A DNA stretch of 64,000 nucleotides from Calothrix sp. NIES-4105 (lineage in GTDB: Bacteria > Cyanobacteriota > Cyanobacteriia > Cyanobacteriales > Nostocaceae). Of this stretch, positions 17,531 through 27,933 are shown in pieces (the stretch's first letter is position 1; each line of letters begins with the position of its first letter). The notes beneath the pieces are model-generated. The model searched no databases. It saw only the letters and a list, made by a program, of their open reading frames with translations, and was not told the DNA's origin. The translations under genes were made by a program, and so were the position numbers. The stretch spans positions 4,973,614 through 5,037,613 of the forward strand of contig NZ_AP018290.1 in assembly GCF_002368415.1 (NCBI RefSeq). Direction: 5' to 3'.

Positions 17531-18991
17531 GTGTATAAATGGATTCTGCCAAGCCTGAGTGAAATTTTAGCCGCCAACCAAATTCCTATGGCGCCTGCTT
17601 GCTCTGCAAACGCGGAAAGCCAGTGGCGCTTGAGCATAGCGGCAACCGAAAAACTACTACTAAGTACACTTACCACTAATTGCATTGATAATAACACTCA
17701 AGGCTTAGTTTTAGCTGCACCTGCACCACTATTTAGCCAGCTTGAACTAACCCAAATTCAAACAATTACTTTTACGGCAAAGCCATTTAACCCTAAAGCG
17801 TTAATGCCGTTTGAGACGCCCACGAAAGAAGCAGCTTCTTTAACACATCCAACTGAGCCTGTACTACCATTACTAGCACAAGACCCACTAGGAGCTGAAC
17901 AATTTTGCTTAGTGTTTACGAAGGCCTTTCAACTAGTGTTAGTTTTAGGCGAAGATGAAGATGGCAATAAATTATTTTCATTTTCCTTCGACCCAGAAAC
18001 CGTACAACAAGCATGGAAAGTCTTGGGCGCCCGAATAATGATGGTTAACCCTGACTGCTTTGCTAATTTAGCTAATTTAGTACAAAATTACGGAACTGTG
18101 GCGCCTGATTTTCGTATCGTTACGCAGTTTAGCCAATTGCTATTGGCAGAATTTTCAGAAGATAAAGAGATAAAGTCCGCTGCTATTGATAAAGAAGATT
18201 TGCAAGTTATAAACACCTCAGCAAGTTCTCATCACATTCCTCTAACCTCATGTACCTCATATCGTTCTGATGTTGAACTTCTCCAAGCTTTTGCTCACGA
18301 AGTCCGTACTCCTTTAGCAACTATTCGTACAATGACACGGTTATTACTTAAATATAAGGATTTACCTGCAAATGTCATTAAGCGACTAAAGATGATAGAT
18401 GATGAGTGTACGGAGCAAATAGATCGAATGGAGTTCCTATTTAGAGCTGCAGAATTAGAAACGTCTACAGCTACAGGTACACACCTAACACCAATGTGTT
18501 TGGAACAAGTATTACAGGAAAGCATTCCCCGGTGGCAACAAGCGGCAAACCGTCGTAATTTAAAGTTAAATGTAGTTTTACCACAAAAGCTACCAACGGT
18601 TGTAAGTAATCCGAATATGTTGGATAGGGTTCTTACTAATTTAATTGAAAACTTTGCTCGCAATTTACCATCTGGTAGTCAACTACAAGTGCAATTCATT
18701 ACTGCTGGTAACCAGTTGAAGTTACAATTGCTGCCATTACTAGAGAGTAATGATACAAATACAAATCTTAATAATATTGAATGCACTCCACCAATTCGTA
18801 AAGCTATCGGTCAGCTGCTAATGTTCCAACCAGAAACTGGAACTATTAGTTTAAACTTGGCAGCGACGAAGCATTTATTTCAAGCAATAGGCGGTAAGTT
18901 GATTGTACGTCAACGTCCTAAGCATGGTGAAGTCATGACAATATTTTTACCTTTGGAAGTTGTGGATGATTCAAAATTGTTGAATTGTTAA
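17531..18991 (+). CDS. Sensor histidine kinase with degenerate ATPase domain
   Basis: A 486-aa soluble protein. The N-terminal ~230 residues look like a GAF/DICT-type sensor found in cyanobacterial kinases, with no membrane segment. The phosphoacceptor box is FAHEVRTPLATIRT (H256) and the N-box is RVLTNLIENFARN. In place of the G1 (DxGxG) and G2 (GxGLGL) boxes I find only a Leu/Asn-rich stretch (about 395-435) and GTISLNLAATKHLFQAIGG. The ATP lid is therefore missing or strongly diverged while the phosphoacceptor is kept. It may act as a phosphotransfer or scaffold partner, or bind ATP atypically. The start is GTG (17531). Its stop overlaps that of the CHAT gene in a TTAA at 18988-18991. Confidence 0.8.
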   Translation: MYKWILPSLSEILAANQIPMAPACSANAESQWRLSIAATEKLLLSTLTTNCIDNNTQGLVLAAPAPLFSQLELTQIQTITFTAKPFNPKALMPFETPTKEAASLTHPTEPVLPLLAQDPLGAEQFCLVFTKAFQLVLVLGEDEDGNKLFSFSFDPETVQQAWKVLGARIMMVNPDCFANLANLVQNYGTVAPDFRIVTQFSQLLLAEFSEDKEIKSAAIDKEDLQVINTSASSHHIPLTSCTSYRSDVELLQAFAHEVRTPLATIRTMTRLLLKYKDLPANVIKRLKMIDDECTEQIDRMEFLFRAAELETSTATGTHLTPMCLEQVLQESIPRWQQAANRRNLKLNVVLPQKLPTVVSNPNMLDRVLTNLIENFARNLPSGSQLQVQFITAGNQLKLQLLPLLESNDTNTNLNNIECTPPIRKAIGQLLMFQPETGTISLNLAATKHLFQAIGGKLIVRQRPKHGEVMTIFLPLEVVDDSKLLNC

Positions 18992-21801
18992 AGCCAGTCA
19001 CCAATTAAAACAAACGGCGCCCAGTAAAAGGGATGTGTAAAATCTTTACCTTTTAGCAATGTCAGTTGAGTATTGCGTAATGCTTGAGCTTTGCTTATAC
19101 CCGGAGTCGCGAGTTGTTTGTAAAATTCCACCATAAATAAAGCGGTTGATTCATCTTGTACAGCCCATAAAGTCGCTACAGTACTGCGGGCGCCTGAACG
19201 TACAGCTACTCCAGCTAGTCCCAAAATAGCCCGGTTGTCGCCAATAGCAGTTTGGCAAGCGCTAAGAACAATTAAATCGACAGGTACTGAGTCAGGTTCA
19301 GAACGTGCTTCTAATAGTTCATCTAATTGCTTAACGTTTATTTTGCCATTCCAAGTTACAATATATGTATCTTCAGATTTACTACTAAATTGACCGTGTG
19401 TTGCAAAATGCAAAATAGAAAAAGGTGTAGATTTAATTAATTTTTTTAAATTTGAATCAGTAAAATTTTCATTTAAAAGCAATTTTGTTGGCAAATTATT
19501 ATAAATTTTTGTAACTTCAGATTTGACTGCAGGTAATGCTTTAAATCCTTGATTCGCTTCGCTTAATCCTCCTGCAATTACTTTTAGGCGCCTATTTTTA
19601 ACTGATTGCGAGCGCATAATTTGCAAGCCCGGAGAAAGCGCTACACTATACTTTTCTAACAAATATTGTTTGCCATCGTATAAAGCAGCCATCGGTATAT
19701 TACGAAGCGAACCATCAAGTACAAAAACTAGAGTTTTAATCCCACGACGTGCTAATTGGTCTTCTACCGGACTAATTAGCCATTTATATATTTGTTGCGA
19801 AGTCTGTAATCGCAAGGCATTAGAAAATGCAGGGTTGAGCGACTGACGCATTAATTTAATCGTATTTTCAATTTCGGTTTGCCCTTTGCTGGTACGGTAA
19901 CTAGAAAGAGTTTCACCACCAGGCATTGATACAATGACTTCCAGACGGTCTGGTAAGATAATCGGGTATATTACTGCTGCGGAGTTATCGATTTTATCAA
20001 TTTGTTGGGGTTTTGCGTCAATACAAGCTTCGCGGAAAAAATTATCGAGTTCGGCAAGTTGCAGCGCTTCAATAGAAGAGCGCGCAATATTTAGGTTATC
20101 TTGAGTAGAGATGCGATTAATTGCGTCTGTACGAGTGAGTAGCAGTGATACGTATTCACGATAAACAGGTTCTACGCTTTCTTGAAACGAAAACTGAATA
20201 TCTGAACTAACCGTTACTAAATCACTTCGCAGCGACTTTAAAATTTCTACGGCAGAACTATATGCTGATATTGCACTGTCTATATTACCTTGACTTTTAT
20301 ATATACGTCCAATTTGCCAAGCAGCTTGATAAGCAATATCCGAAGCGTTAATACCTTGAGAGATAGAAAGAGCTTTAGTACTCAATTTTAAAGCCGATTC
20401 TAGTTGCTGCGAAGACTCATATAATTTTCCTAACTCGTTTAACGAGTAAGACAGGGAGCGCAAATCACCCAAACTTTCAGCTTCCGAAACCGCGCGGGCT
20501 AAAATTTGAGCTGCTTGATAATGCCAAGGTTCATGTTTATCTTTTTGCGATAACTGCTTAATGCTTGTAGCAAAATTAACAGAGAAGTAAACCGACGTTC
20601 GACTAGTAGGGAGCTTTGATAATAACGGTTTGATTTTTGGTATCAGCTTAAGAGCTTGATTTATCTGTGATGCTTCAACATACATACTTAGCTGGTTAAG
20701 CAGCGCTTCTGCCTGAACTCTAGAATTTGTAGCTGTCGAGAAAGCTTTTTCATAATAGGCAAGAGCGGCTTGGTTTTGTTGTAAGCTGCGTTTAGTGTTA
20801 CCCAAGCTAAATAGAATCTCGCTTGTGTCAGTATGTAAGCCTAGCTTTTGGCTAATACTAAGACTTTGCTCTAGAACTTCCTGAGATTTTTGTAAATCAC
20901 CGATAACTTGCAATGCAACCCCCAAACTTCGCATAGCTTTAAGTTTGAGCGACAAATCTTGTTGCTTAACTAATTTATCGTTGACTTCGGTTAATACGCT
21001 TTTAGCCCGACGATATAATCCCAAAGCCTGCAATGCTTGAGCTTGATTAATTTTGCTACCAATTTGACCTGCTATATCATTCGCTGCGGTATAAGCTTTT
21101 TCTGCTTCTTGCCAACTTAAGAGCGCAGCTTCGGGTTGCCCTATTGAAATTTTTAAGCTACCTTGAGTGTTTAAGACAACTGCTAGTAACAAAGGATTTG
21201 CGGTTTGCTTTAAGCTAAGTTGCAATAACTTAAGGCTATTCTCAATAGCAGTTTGTGCTTTTTGCCACTCTCCTAAACTTTGGTAAGCAAGTGATAAATA
21301 ACTCAAGCTCCACGCTTGGTTACTTATATCTCCTTGTCGTTGGTAATTAACTACAGCTTGTTGCCATATGTTGGCAGCTTCGGTAAACTGTCCAGCTTCA
21401 TATCTAATTCGACCTTGGTCAAGAAACGATTTAGTGCTTTGAATATCTATGCTTTGAATAGTATTTTGGGTATTAATGTTTGAATTTGATTTTTTTTCAA
21501 CAGTTTGAACTGTAATAAGCGACTTGGTTTGATATATACTTGCATGTATTGGCGCCATGTGGTAAACCAGTAAAAAAGCTAGTAACCCTATACTGAATCG
21601 AAACAACGCGCGAGTTCTAAAAGAATGCTTTCTAAGTATTAAATTAGACCAGAGTTTTAAATAATGTTTTCTAAGTCTCGAATTAGACCAGAGCTTTAAA
21701 AAATCCCCCCTATTAGCCTTGGTAAAGAAGGCTAAAAATACTCCTTTTCCCCCCTTATTAAGGGGAATTAAACTTTGAAAATATTTTTTTAAGTTACTCA
21801 T
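18988..21801 (-). CDS. TPR-CHAT domain protein, paralogue of the first
   Basis: A 937-aa paralogue of the protein at 240-2975. A hydrophobic segment (FSIGLLAFLLVYHM) is followed by TPR repeats (about 105-560) and a C-terminal CHAT domain with the caspase-type dyad His802 (HFATHGQF) and Cys849 (LSACQTA). Domain order and the C-terminal YWAPFVLIGDWL match the first copy, so both may process similar targets. The N-terminal ~75 residues are encoded by repeat DNA (a 39-base tandem and a CCCCCCTTATTAAGGGG-type palindrome), so the true start may be downstream of the ATG at 21801. No good alternative ATG precedes the hydrophobic segment. It is followed upstream by a kinase pair and DUF928 on the same strand. 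Confidence 0.88.
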   Translation of the reverse strand: MSNLKKYFQSLIPLNKGGKGVFLAFFTKANRGDFLKLWSNSRLRKHYLKLWSNLILRKHSFRTRALFRFSIGLLAFLLVYHMAPIHASIYQTKSLITVQTVEKKSNSNINTQNTIQSIDIQSTKSFLDQGRIRYEAGQFTEAANIWQQAVVNYQRQGDISNQAWSLSYLSLAYQSLGEWQKAQTAIENSLKLLQLSLKQTANPLLLAVVLNTQGSLKISIGQPEAALLSWQEAEKAYTAANDIAGQIGSKINQAQALQALGLYRRAKSVLTEVNDKLVKQQDLSLKLKAMRSLGVALQVIGDLQKSQEVLEQSLSISQKLGLHTDTSEILFSLGNTKRSLQQNQAALAYYEKAFSTATNSRVQAEALLNQLSMYVEASQINQALKLIPKIKPLLSKLPTSRTSVYFSVNFATSIKQLSQKDKHEPWHYQAAQILARAVSEAESLGDLRSLSYSLNELGKLYESSQQLESALKLSTKALSISQGINASDIAYQAAWQIGRIYKSQGNIDSAISAYSSAVEILKSLRSDLVTVSSDIQFSFQESVEPVYREYVSLLLTRTDAINRISTQDNLNIARSSIEALQLAELDNFFREACIDAKPQQIDKIDNSAAVIYPIILPDRLEVIVSMPGGETLSSYRTSKGQTEIENTIKLMRQSLNPAFSNALRLQTSQQIYKWLISPVEDQLARRGIKTLVFVLDGSLRNIPMAALYDGKQYLLEKYSVALSPGLQIMRSQSVKNRRLKVIAGGLSEANQGFKALPAVKSEVTKIYNNLPTKLLLNENFTDSNLKKLIKSTPFSILHFATHGQFSSKSEDTYIVTWNGKINVKQLDELLEARSEPDSVPVDLIVLSACQTAIGDNRAILGLAGVAVRSGARSTVATLWAVQDESTALFMVEFYKQLATPGISKAQALRNTQLTLLKGKDFTHPFYWAPFVLIGDWL
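21632..21709 (-). repeat. 39-bp tandem duplication inside CHAT gene 5' end
   Basis: Two copies of a 39-base unit (CTAAG at 21632 and again at 21671) are translated as LKLWSNSRLRKHY twice, the second copy with small changes. Immediately upstream in gene sense lies a palindromic element (CCCCCCTATTAGCCTT and CCCCCCTTATTAAGGGG, about 21705-21768), also inside the reading frame. Confidence 0.8.
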
Positions 21802-21929
21802 ATAAAGGCTTATTATAATTTATTTGTAAAAATCGATGTTGATATAATAAACCACAAAGGACACATAATCCGGAGGATTTCCCGCAGGGTAGGACACAAA
21901 GAAAAGAAAGATGCCCAGGTTTGCTATAT

Positions 21930-23243
21930 TTAAATTGGAATTTTAATAGTAAATTCTGTTCCTTGACCTAAATTTGATACGCAGGAAATTATTCCTTCAT
22001 GCTTCTCAGCGATTTGACGACTAATTGACAATCCTAAACCCGTTCCTTTGCCGATAGATTTGGTAGTAAAAAACTGGTCAAAAATTCTTCTTTGTATTTC
22101 TGCATCCATTCCTAATCCATTATCTTTGATTGAAATACTCACGTAATTTTCATCATCAATTTTTGTAACAATACTTATTGTTAAAATAGCTTGGTTTCTC
22201 TGATGTCTTTCTAAAAATGCAACTGATTCTTCTAAAGCATCTATCGCATTTGAAATAATATTCATGAAAACTTGATTAAGCTGTCCTGGATAGCAGTTAA
22301 CAAGAGGTAAATCTCCATATTGCTTAATAACCTCTATTTCGGGATGCTTTTTACTCGCTTTTAAACGCGGTTTGAGAATCATTAAAGTGCTGTCAATCCC
22401 CTGATGAATATCAAATTCAACTTTATTGGAAGTATCTGAGCGAGAAAAATTTCTTAAACTAATACTAATGTTAGAAATTCGATCAATCCCAACTTCCATT
22501 GAGGAGATAACGTCCGGAATTTCTTTAATTAACTCATCTAAACAAATTTCTTTAGCGTCTTGAGTAATTTCTGCAATCGGTTCTAAATAATTACGACGAT
22601 AAATTTGTAAATGATTGATAATTTTATAAGTGTAATCTGCTAAGTGACTTAAATTACCTGTAATAAATCCAACAGGATTATTTATTTCATGTGCAACGCT
22701 AGCAACTAATTGACCAAGTGTTGACATTTTTTCGCTTTGCACTAACTGGAGTTGAGATTGCTGTAATTCGTGTAGTGCTTTAGAGAGTTCATTAGTACGT
22801 GCAGCAACGCGCTTTTCTAAGTCTAGCTTTTGTTCTTCAAGTTGTTTATTTAAAGAACGTAGTTGAAGATGTACATTAATGCGAGCTAAAACTTCTTCAG
22901 TGTGAAATGGCTTGGTAACATAATCGACTCCACCAATAGAAAGACCTTTTACTTTATCTATCGTATCAGATAAAGCGGTCATAAAAATAATCGGGATTTC
23001 GCACGTTTCTGGATTAGATTTAAGATGGACACATGTATCAAATCCATCAATCCCAGGCATCATTATATCGAGTAGTATCAGGTCTGGGTGAGCATATTCA
23101 GCTTGTTCTATAGCGCTTTCACCGTCATTAGCTACTAAAATTTCCCAGCCATAATCTGCTATTGCCTCGCATAAAACTTTAAGATTATTTTGATTATCAT
23201 CTACTATTAAAATTGTAGCTGTAGGAAAAGTAAATTTATTCAT
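21930..23243 (-). CDS. Response regulator-histidine kinase (REC-HisKA-HATPase)
   Basis: A 437-aa cytoplasmic protein. An N-terminal receiver domain (about 9-125) has the phospho-Asp in [12 protein letters not shown] coiled coil leads to the HisKA box [17 protein letters not shown] and an intact ATPase (N-box [11 protein letters not shown]1 DNGLGM, G2 GTGLGLS). It belongs to the 'hybrid with N-terminal receiver' class common in cyanobacteria. Its start overlaps the stop of the CHASE2 kinase gene in ATGA (23240-23243), so the two are translationally coupled. The receiver here is a natural acceptor for phosphate from the CHASE2 kinase; that is inference. Confidence 0.92.
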   Translation of the reverse strand: MNKFTFPTATILIVDDNQNNLKVLCEAIADYGWEILVANDGESAIEQAEYAHPDLILLDIMMPGIDGFDTCVHLKSNPETCEIPIIFMTALSDTIDKVKGLSIGGVDYVTKPFHTEEVLARINVHLQLRSLNKQLEEQKLDLEKRVAARTNELSKALHELQQSQLQLVQSEKMSTLGQLVASVAHEINNPVGFITGNLSHLADYTYKIINHLQIYRRNYLEPIAEITQDAKEICLDELIKEIPDVISSMEVGIDRISNISISLRNFSRSDTSNKVEFDIHQGIDSTLMILKPRLKASKKHPEIEVIKQYGDLPLVNCYPGQLNQVFMNIISNAIDALEESVAFLERHQRNQAILTISIVTKIDDENYVSISIKDNGLGMDAEIQRRIFDQFFTTKSIGKGTGLGLSISRQIAEKHEGIISCVSNLGQGTEFTIKIPI

Positions 23244-25987
23244 AATTTTGCTTGAGTGATATTTTGAATAAATAATTTAATCTTCTTAGGCTGATAACTA
23301 TTAGCTAGTTCGCGCACTTTGAAGACAAAAGGAATCAATTGCTCATCCCTGCTTTCCAGTATATCTAATATTTTATGAATGTCTTTAATATTTCCTCGCA
23401 TCGCTAAATCAAGAATACTATCCATATCACTGGGAAGCGGTAGTATCAACTCTTGATTTTTAAATGTACTATTAGGTATGTTATGTTTACTCTGATCAGC
23501 TTTTTCTATATAAATCCATTCAAGCTTTAAATATTTTTCTAAAATATTTAATAATAAATCTAACTGTATAGGTTTTGGAATAAAATCATCGGCGCCTGCT
23601 GCTAAACTATTATTTTTATCCGTTTCAAAAGCACTAGCAGAAGACACAATTATAATCGTTTCTTTAAAAATTGAGTATTTTTTGATAGTTCGCATTAATT
23701 CAAAGCCATCCATCACTGGCATCGCTAAATCTGTGATGATTAAATCGGGACATATTTGTTCAGCTTGTAATAAAGCCTCTTTTCCATTACTTGCTTCAAA
23801 ACAATCAAAACCGATAGGCGCCAGTAAGTTAATAATTACCGAGCGATTTTCCCATTGGTCATCAACAACGAGTATTTTATTTTTATCACCTCGAAAACCT
23901 ACTATGTTTTTGATTGGTTGTATTCTCGGAGGTTTGACCAATTCGCACGAAACAACTAAATCTACATCGAACCAAAATCTACTGCCTACACCTAAATCAC
24001 TTTCAACATTTATCTTACTACCCATTAACTCGATAATTTTAGAACTAATCGCCAGCCCTAGCCCAGTTCCTTCAGACTGCTTTTTGTTCTCTCCAACTTG
24101 TTCAAATGGTAGAAAAATCTTATCGATTTGTTGAGTAGACATTCCGACTCCAGTATCGATAATTTCAAACCTAATCTTATCAATTGTGATTTGCTGTTTA
24201 TTTGTACTATTTAAAACTTTAACATTAAATGAAACATGCCCAGTATCAGTAAATTTAATTGCATTTCCAATCAAATTAATTAAAATTTGCCGCAATCTTT
24301 TTTCATCAGCACAAATCGCTATTGGTAGGTGTTTGTCCAAATCAGCAACGAAAGTAATAGTTTTCTGCTCACCTCGAACTCGGCACATTTCAATAATGCC
24401 AGTTAAGAATGAACAAAAATGAAAATTAGTATTTTGTAATTCTAATTTACGTGCCTCTATTTTTGATAAGTCTAATATATCATTGATCAGAGTCAAAAGG
24501 TGTAAACCACATTCTTGAATAATGCTGATACCATCAAGTTCACGCTCCGCCATAGTTTGTGAGCGTTGAAGAATTTGAGCATATCCTAGAATACCATTCA
24601 GAGGAGTACGTAACTCGTGACTCATCGAAGCTAAAAATTCGCTTTTTGCTTGATTGGCTATATCAGCAGTTTCTTTTGCTAAAGCTAGTTCACGTGTACG
24701 CAAAGAAACTTTTTGCTCAAGAGTCTTTGAATATTCTTGCAGTTGAAGATTGGCTTGTTCGAGTTGGAACTGTTTATGATAAATAGTAGTGATAACTGTA
24801 GATATAAGTAAAGCTAAAATCGGTGAAATAGAAGGAATCCACCAACCTACAGTGAAAGCAATAAAGTTAAAAATAATTATTGCACCAGCAGAAAATATAA
24901 CTCCGAGGGGCAACAATCCTGGAAAGGATTTTTTTTGTGATGCGTTATTCTTCAATAATTGCCAGCTAGCGGAGCTACCAAACAATGACCAGCAAAAAAT
25001 CCAAAGCCACGTGCCTAATAAATGTAATCCACGTAACAAAGGTGTTCCGTCAATTGCTGCACTCAAAATTTGACTTGTTAAATTCGCATGAATAATCACT
25101 CCTGGCATACGTTGGTATCCTGGGCGCCAAGTGCGGCTAAAACCAACGTTATGAAAATCATTGCTGCTAGGTGCAATTGAACCAATCAAAACGATACGTG
25201 AATTTATTTTTTCTTTTGGTACTGAGTCGTTTAGTATATCTTGAAGCTTTACAGTTTCAAAATTATCTTGATAACCGCGAAAATCAAGAAGAATTTGATA
25301 CCCTCCCAAGTCGGCGCCGTAATAATTAAATTCTTGTTCATGACGAAGTGGATGAAAGACTGCCTTACCTAAACCGAAAATCGTTCCGCTTTTGTCAAGT
25401 GGTTTTAAATCAATTCCTAATGGTTCCAAATACATTCGGCTTAATCGTACAGCTAAACCTTCATAAAAATTTCCATTATTTACCCCTGCGGTCAGCAAAC
25501 CTCGCCGTACTTTGCCGTCTGCATCTAAAACTACATCCGCAAGTGCTACACGGTCGAGTTTAGCTAAAGTTGGAGGAGGCGCCACTCTTTCCCCCGCTAT
25601 TTTTTTGACTCCAATCAAATTAGGCGTACTTTCCATCACCTTTAGTAGCTCCTGGTGTCCTGGTTCAACTGGTAAGTCTCGGTATATATCCATACCAATC
25701 GCAGCAGGAGAAAAGCGGTTAATTTTTGTGATTGCGAGTGCGATTACATTATCAGGAATCAATGCTTTACCAGTATTAGTTATGTCTTCTTCATCATAAG
25801 TAACAACTAATATACGGTTTTCTAGTGCTTTAGCAGGACGCATCGCAAAAAATTTTTCTAGCGTTGCCCATTCTAATAATTGAAACCATCCCAACATGCT
25901 CGCAACAATAATCAGTATTGCGATGCTAGGAGATGTTATTAACACAACACGCCATTGCCATAGTCGTTTTTTTAATTTGCGCCACAT
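23240..25987 (-). CDS. CHASE2-domain hybrid histidine kinase
   Basis: A 915-aa membrane sensor. TM1 ([21 protein letters not shown]) is followed by an extracytoplasmic CHASE2 domain (about 45-320, with [19 protein letters not shown] and [16 protein letters not shown]) and further TM segments at about 325-400. A coiled coil (400-450), HisKA ([18 protein letters not shown]), HATPase (G1 DTGVGM, G2 GTGLGLA) and a receiver (Asp in [14 protein letters not shown]) follow, ending in an Hpt-like or unknown tail. CHASE2 senses unknown periplasmic signals. The gene precedes the REC-kinase with a 4-base ATGA overlap and is followed on the same strand by CHAT. DUF928 lies just upstream, forming a probable transcription unit. 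Confidence 0.92.
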   Translation of the reverse strand: MWRKLKKRLWQWRVVLITSPSIAILIIVASMLGWFQLLEWATLEKFFAMRPAKALENRILVVTYDEEDITNTGKALIPDNVIALAITKINRFSPAAIGMDIYRDLPVEPGHQELLKVMESTPNLIGVKKIAGERVAPPPTLAKLDRVALADVVLDADGKVRRGLLTAGVNNGNFYEGLAVRLSRMYLEPLGIDLKPLDKSGTIFGLGKAVFHPLRHEQEFNYYGADLGGYQILLDFRGYQDNFETVKLQDILNDSVPKEKINSRIVLIGSIAPSSNDFHNVGFSRTWRPGYQRMPGVIIHANLTSQILSAAIDGTPLLRGLHLLGTWLWIFCWSLFGSSASWQLLKNNASQKKSFPGLLPLGVIFSAGAIIIFNFIAFTVGWWIPSISPILALLISTVITTIYHKQFQLEQANLQLQEYSKTLEQKVSLRTRELALAKETADIANQAKSEFLASMSHELRTPLNGILGYAQILQRSQTMAERELDGISIIQECGLHLLTLINDILDLSKIEARKLELQNTNFHFCSFLTGIIEMCRVRGEQKTITFVADLDKHLPIAICADEKRLRQILINLIGNAIKFTDTGHVSFNVKVLNSTNKQQITIDKIRFEIIDTGVGMSTQQIDKIFLPFEQVGENKKQSEGTGLGLAISSKIIELMGSKINVESDLGVGSRFWFDVDLVVSCELVKPPRIQPIKNIVGFRGDKNKILVVDDQWENRSVIINLLAPIGFDCFEASNGKEALLQAEQICPDLIITDLAMPVMDGFELMRTIKKYSIFKETIIIVSSASAFETDKNNSLAAGADDFIPKPIQLDLLLNILEKYLKLEWIYIEKADQSKHNIPNSTFKNQELILPLPSDMDSILDLAMRGNIKDIHKILDILESRDEQLIPFVFKVRELANSYQPKKIKLFIQNITQAKL

Positions 25988-26068
25988 CCCATCGCTTTGC
26001 TCAAAACTAATAGCCGTAATTTGTTTTTATAATTCTTTCTTTTGCATGAATGCCTTTTTACTTTTGGC

Positions 26069-26812
26069 TTATTGTACTAGTGGTTCGTTTGCAATAGCAT
26101 TCAAACCGACCGAAGAAAGAAGGTTGGCCCAAGATGTAGCCAAAACTTGGTTATTCGGTTGCGACAGTCGCAGTTGTGCGAGAGTAGCAAGCGTATCGTA
26201 CCAAATGCCAGTCTCGGCTAATTCAGAAACAGAGTCCAGGGTTATATTTTTATTTTGATTATTTCTAATGTTAGTTTTATACTCAACCCGACGAATCCAT
26301 CCGCTTACAAATGGGCTATCTGGCTCTAAATCTGCGGTGCAAATCATTACTAAAGACCATTTATAGTTTTTATTCGTTTTTAATCCCGGCGCCGAAGTTG
26401 GTAGTTTTACTTGCATTACACCCGGTTGTTTGGGCAAATTGATATCTGCTTGATAAACATGATTGTTATCTTCATCTTGAATACTGAAAAATGCTTTTCG
26501 AGCATTGGAAGCAGGGACATAGACAAACACGGTTGGGTGTTCGGTTAAGGTGAAGCCAATATTAGTTGTAGGTAATACTGGTGTTACAGACTGACCAATA
26601 CCGGAACGCGCGGAACTGCAAGCGGCAACTCCAAGCGAACCATCTCGTGATGCTCCTCCAGAAGAACTTTTTGGTGCTGGGTCAGAAGGTGGCCTGAAGG
26701 TCACTCTTCCTGCCATGCTGGGTAGTGATAGCAGGGGTATGGCTATCAATGTCACCAGTGTGGCTAATAACACCCGTAAATATGTAAACGAATGCTTGTT
26801 GCTTTTCGGCAT
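26069..26812 (-). CDS. DUF928 family exported protein
   Basis: This protein has an N-terminal hydrophobic signal (LLATLVTLIAIPLLSLPSMAG) and the DUF928 pattern: RVTFRPPSDPAPKSSSGGASR, AACSS, HPTVFVYVPAS, AFFSIQDED, LPKQPGVMQVKLP, NKNYKWSLVMIC. DUF928 is a cyanobacterial family of unknown function, frequently next to CHASE2 and CHAT genes. The longest frame starts at a TTG (26842). The ATG at 26812 (247 aa) is preferred because it directly precedes the basic n-region of the signal peptide. It is the first gene of the same-strand series DUF928, CHASE2 kinase, REC kinase, CHAT. Confidence 0.85.
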   Translation of the reverse strand: MPKSNKHSFTYLRVLLATLVTLIAIPLLSLPSMAGRVTFRPPSDPAPKSSSGGASRDGSLGVAACSSARSGIGQSVTPVLPTTNIGFTLTEHPTVFVYVPASNARKAFFSIQDEDNNHVYQADINLPKQPGVMQVKLPTSAPGLKTNKNYKWSLVMICTADLEPDSPFVSGWIRRVEYKTNIRNNQNKNITLDSVSELAETGIWYDTLATLAQLRLSQPNNQVLATSWANLLSSVGLNAIANEPLVQ

Positions 26813-27008
26813 AAAAGACTTATTTGTGAGCAATTTATGCAAAACTATATTGACTTTGATTTATAGAATATCAGCTTTACGTTGAGATATAACTAGTCTA
26901 TAGGTATCATTTACCAACTGACATCCGTGCAATTGCTATATTACTTACTATATTCTGCTTTTAAAGTTATTGGTCAGATTCTCGACTTCTTTAATCAGTA
27001 GGGAATCT

Positions 27009-27818
27009 TTAAAGATGCTTTGATTCGCCCTTAATTCTAACAAACTCAGCGAAAGCGGCAATTACACCAGATACAGCAATTAGAATGACGCTTAAAGCAT
27101 TAATGTCTGGCTTAACACCAGTACGAATGCGACTGAATATTTCCATTGGCAATGTGTTGGCGCCGCTACCAGCAGTAAAAGAAGCAATTAAAAAATCATC
27201 CAAGCTCAGTACAAAAGCTAGCAAACAGCCAGCGACAATAGCAGGTGTTAACTGTGGTAGCAAGACTTTGGTAAATGATTGTAATGGAGTTGCACCCAAA
27301 TCAAGTGCCGCTTCTTCTAAGTAGGGATTAAGATTAGTCAGTCGTGAAGATACTACCAACCCCACATAAGCTAGGCAAAAAACAACATGCGCTGCGATGA
27401 TTGTCGAGATGCTTAAAGGTACAGCAAACGCAGCTAGGAAAACAAGTGTAGCAACTGCAATTGCAATATCAGGAATAATCAGTGGCAAATAAGCAACACC
27501 TTGATATACACCTTTACCAGGGAATTTATAGCGCGCCAAACCCACAGCCATCAATGTTCCCAGCACTGCTGATATCATTGTTGCACTCAAAGCCACAATC
27601 AAACTATTTTTTAATGCCGATAAAATGCGCTCATCACTAAATAACTTTTGATACCAAGTTAAAGTAAATCCTTGCCAAGAAGCACTATAAGGTGATTGAT
27701 TAAAGCTATAAAAACCAAGCACTATAATCGGCAGATACATAAAAAGGAACATTAGCAATGAGAAAACTGCCTGCCATGACCCGACACGCTGCTTCTTAGA
27801 GGTTAATGGTATACTCAC
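27009..27818 (-). CDS. potC: ABC transporter permease, spermidine/putrescine PotC-like
   Basis: A 269-aa inner-membrane permease with six predicted helices. VFSLLMFLFMYLPIIVLGFYSFN followed by WQGFTLTWYQKLFSD is the PotC/PotB-like N terminus. The coupling EAA loop is EEAALDLGATPLQSFTKVLLPQL. It should pair with PotB, the ATPase PotA and binding protein PotD to import polyamines. None of these is in the window, so this is an orphan gene or the end of a system located elsewhere. The start is GTG (27818). Confidence 0.82.
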   Translation of the reverse strand: MSIPLTSKKQRVGSWQAVFSLLMFLFMYLPIIVLGFYSFNQSPYSASWQGFTLTWYQKLFSDERILSALKNSLIVALSATMISAVLGTLMAVGLARYKFPGKGVYQGVAYLPLIIPDIAIAVATLVFLAAFAVPLSISTIIAAHVVFCLAYVGLVVSSRLTNLNPYLEEAALDLGATPLQSFTKVLLPQLTPAIVAGCLLAFVLSLDDFLIASFTAGSGANTLPMEIFSRIRTGVKPDINALSVILIAVSGVIAAFAEFVRIKGESKHL

Positions 27819-27933
27819 GTCTTTATATTTATATATTTGTATATTTTATTTTTATCCTATATAATTTCGTTGATATCATTAATCTAAGATTGTGTCAAGT
27901 TAACTTTTATTATGCTCCGCGCGACGTTTCGAG

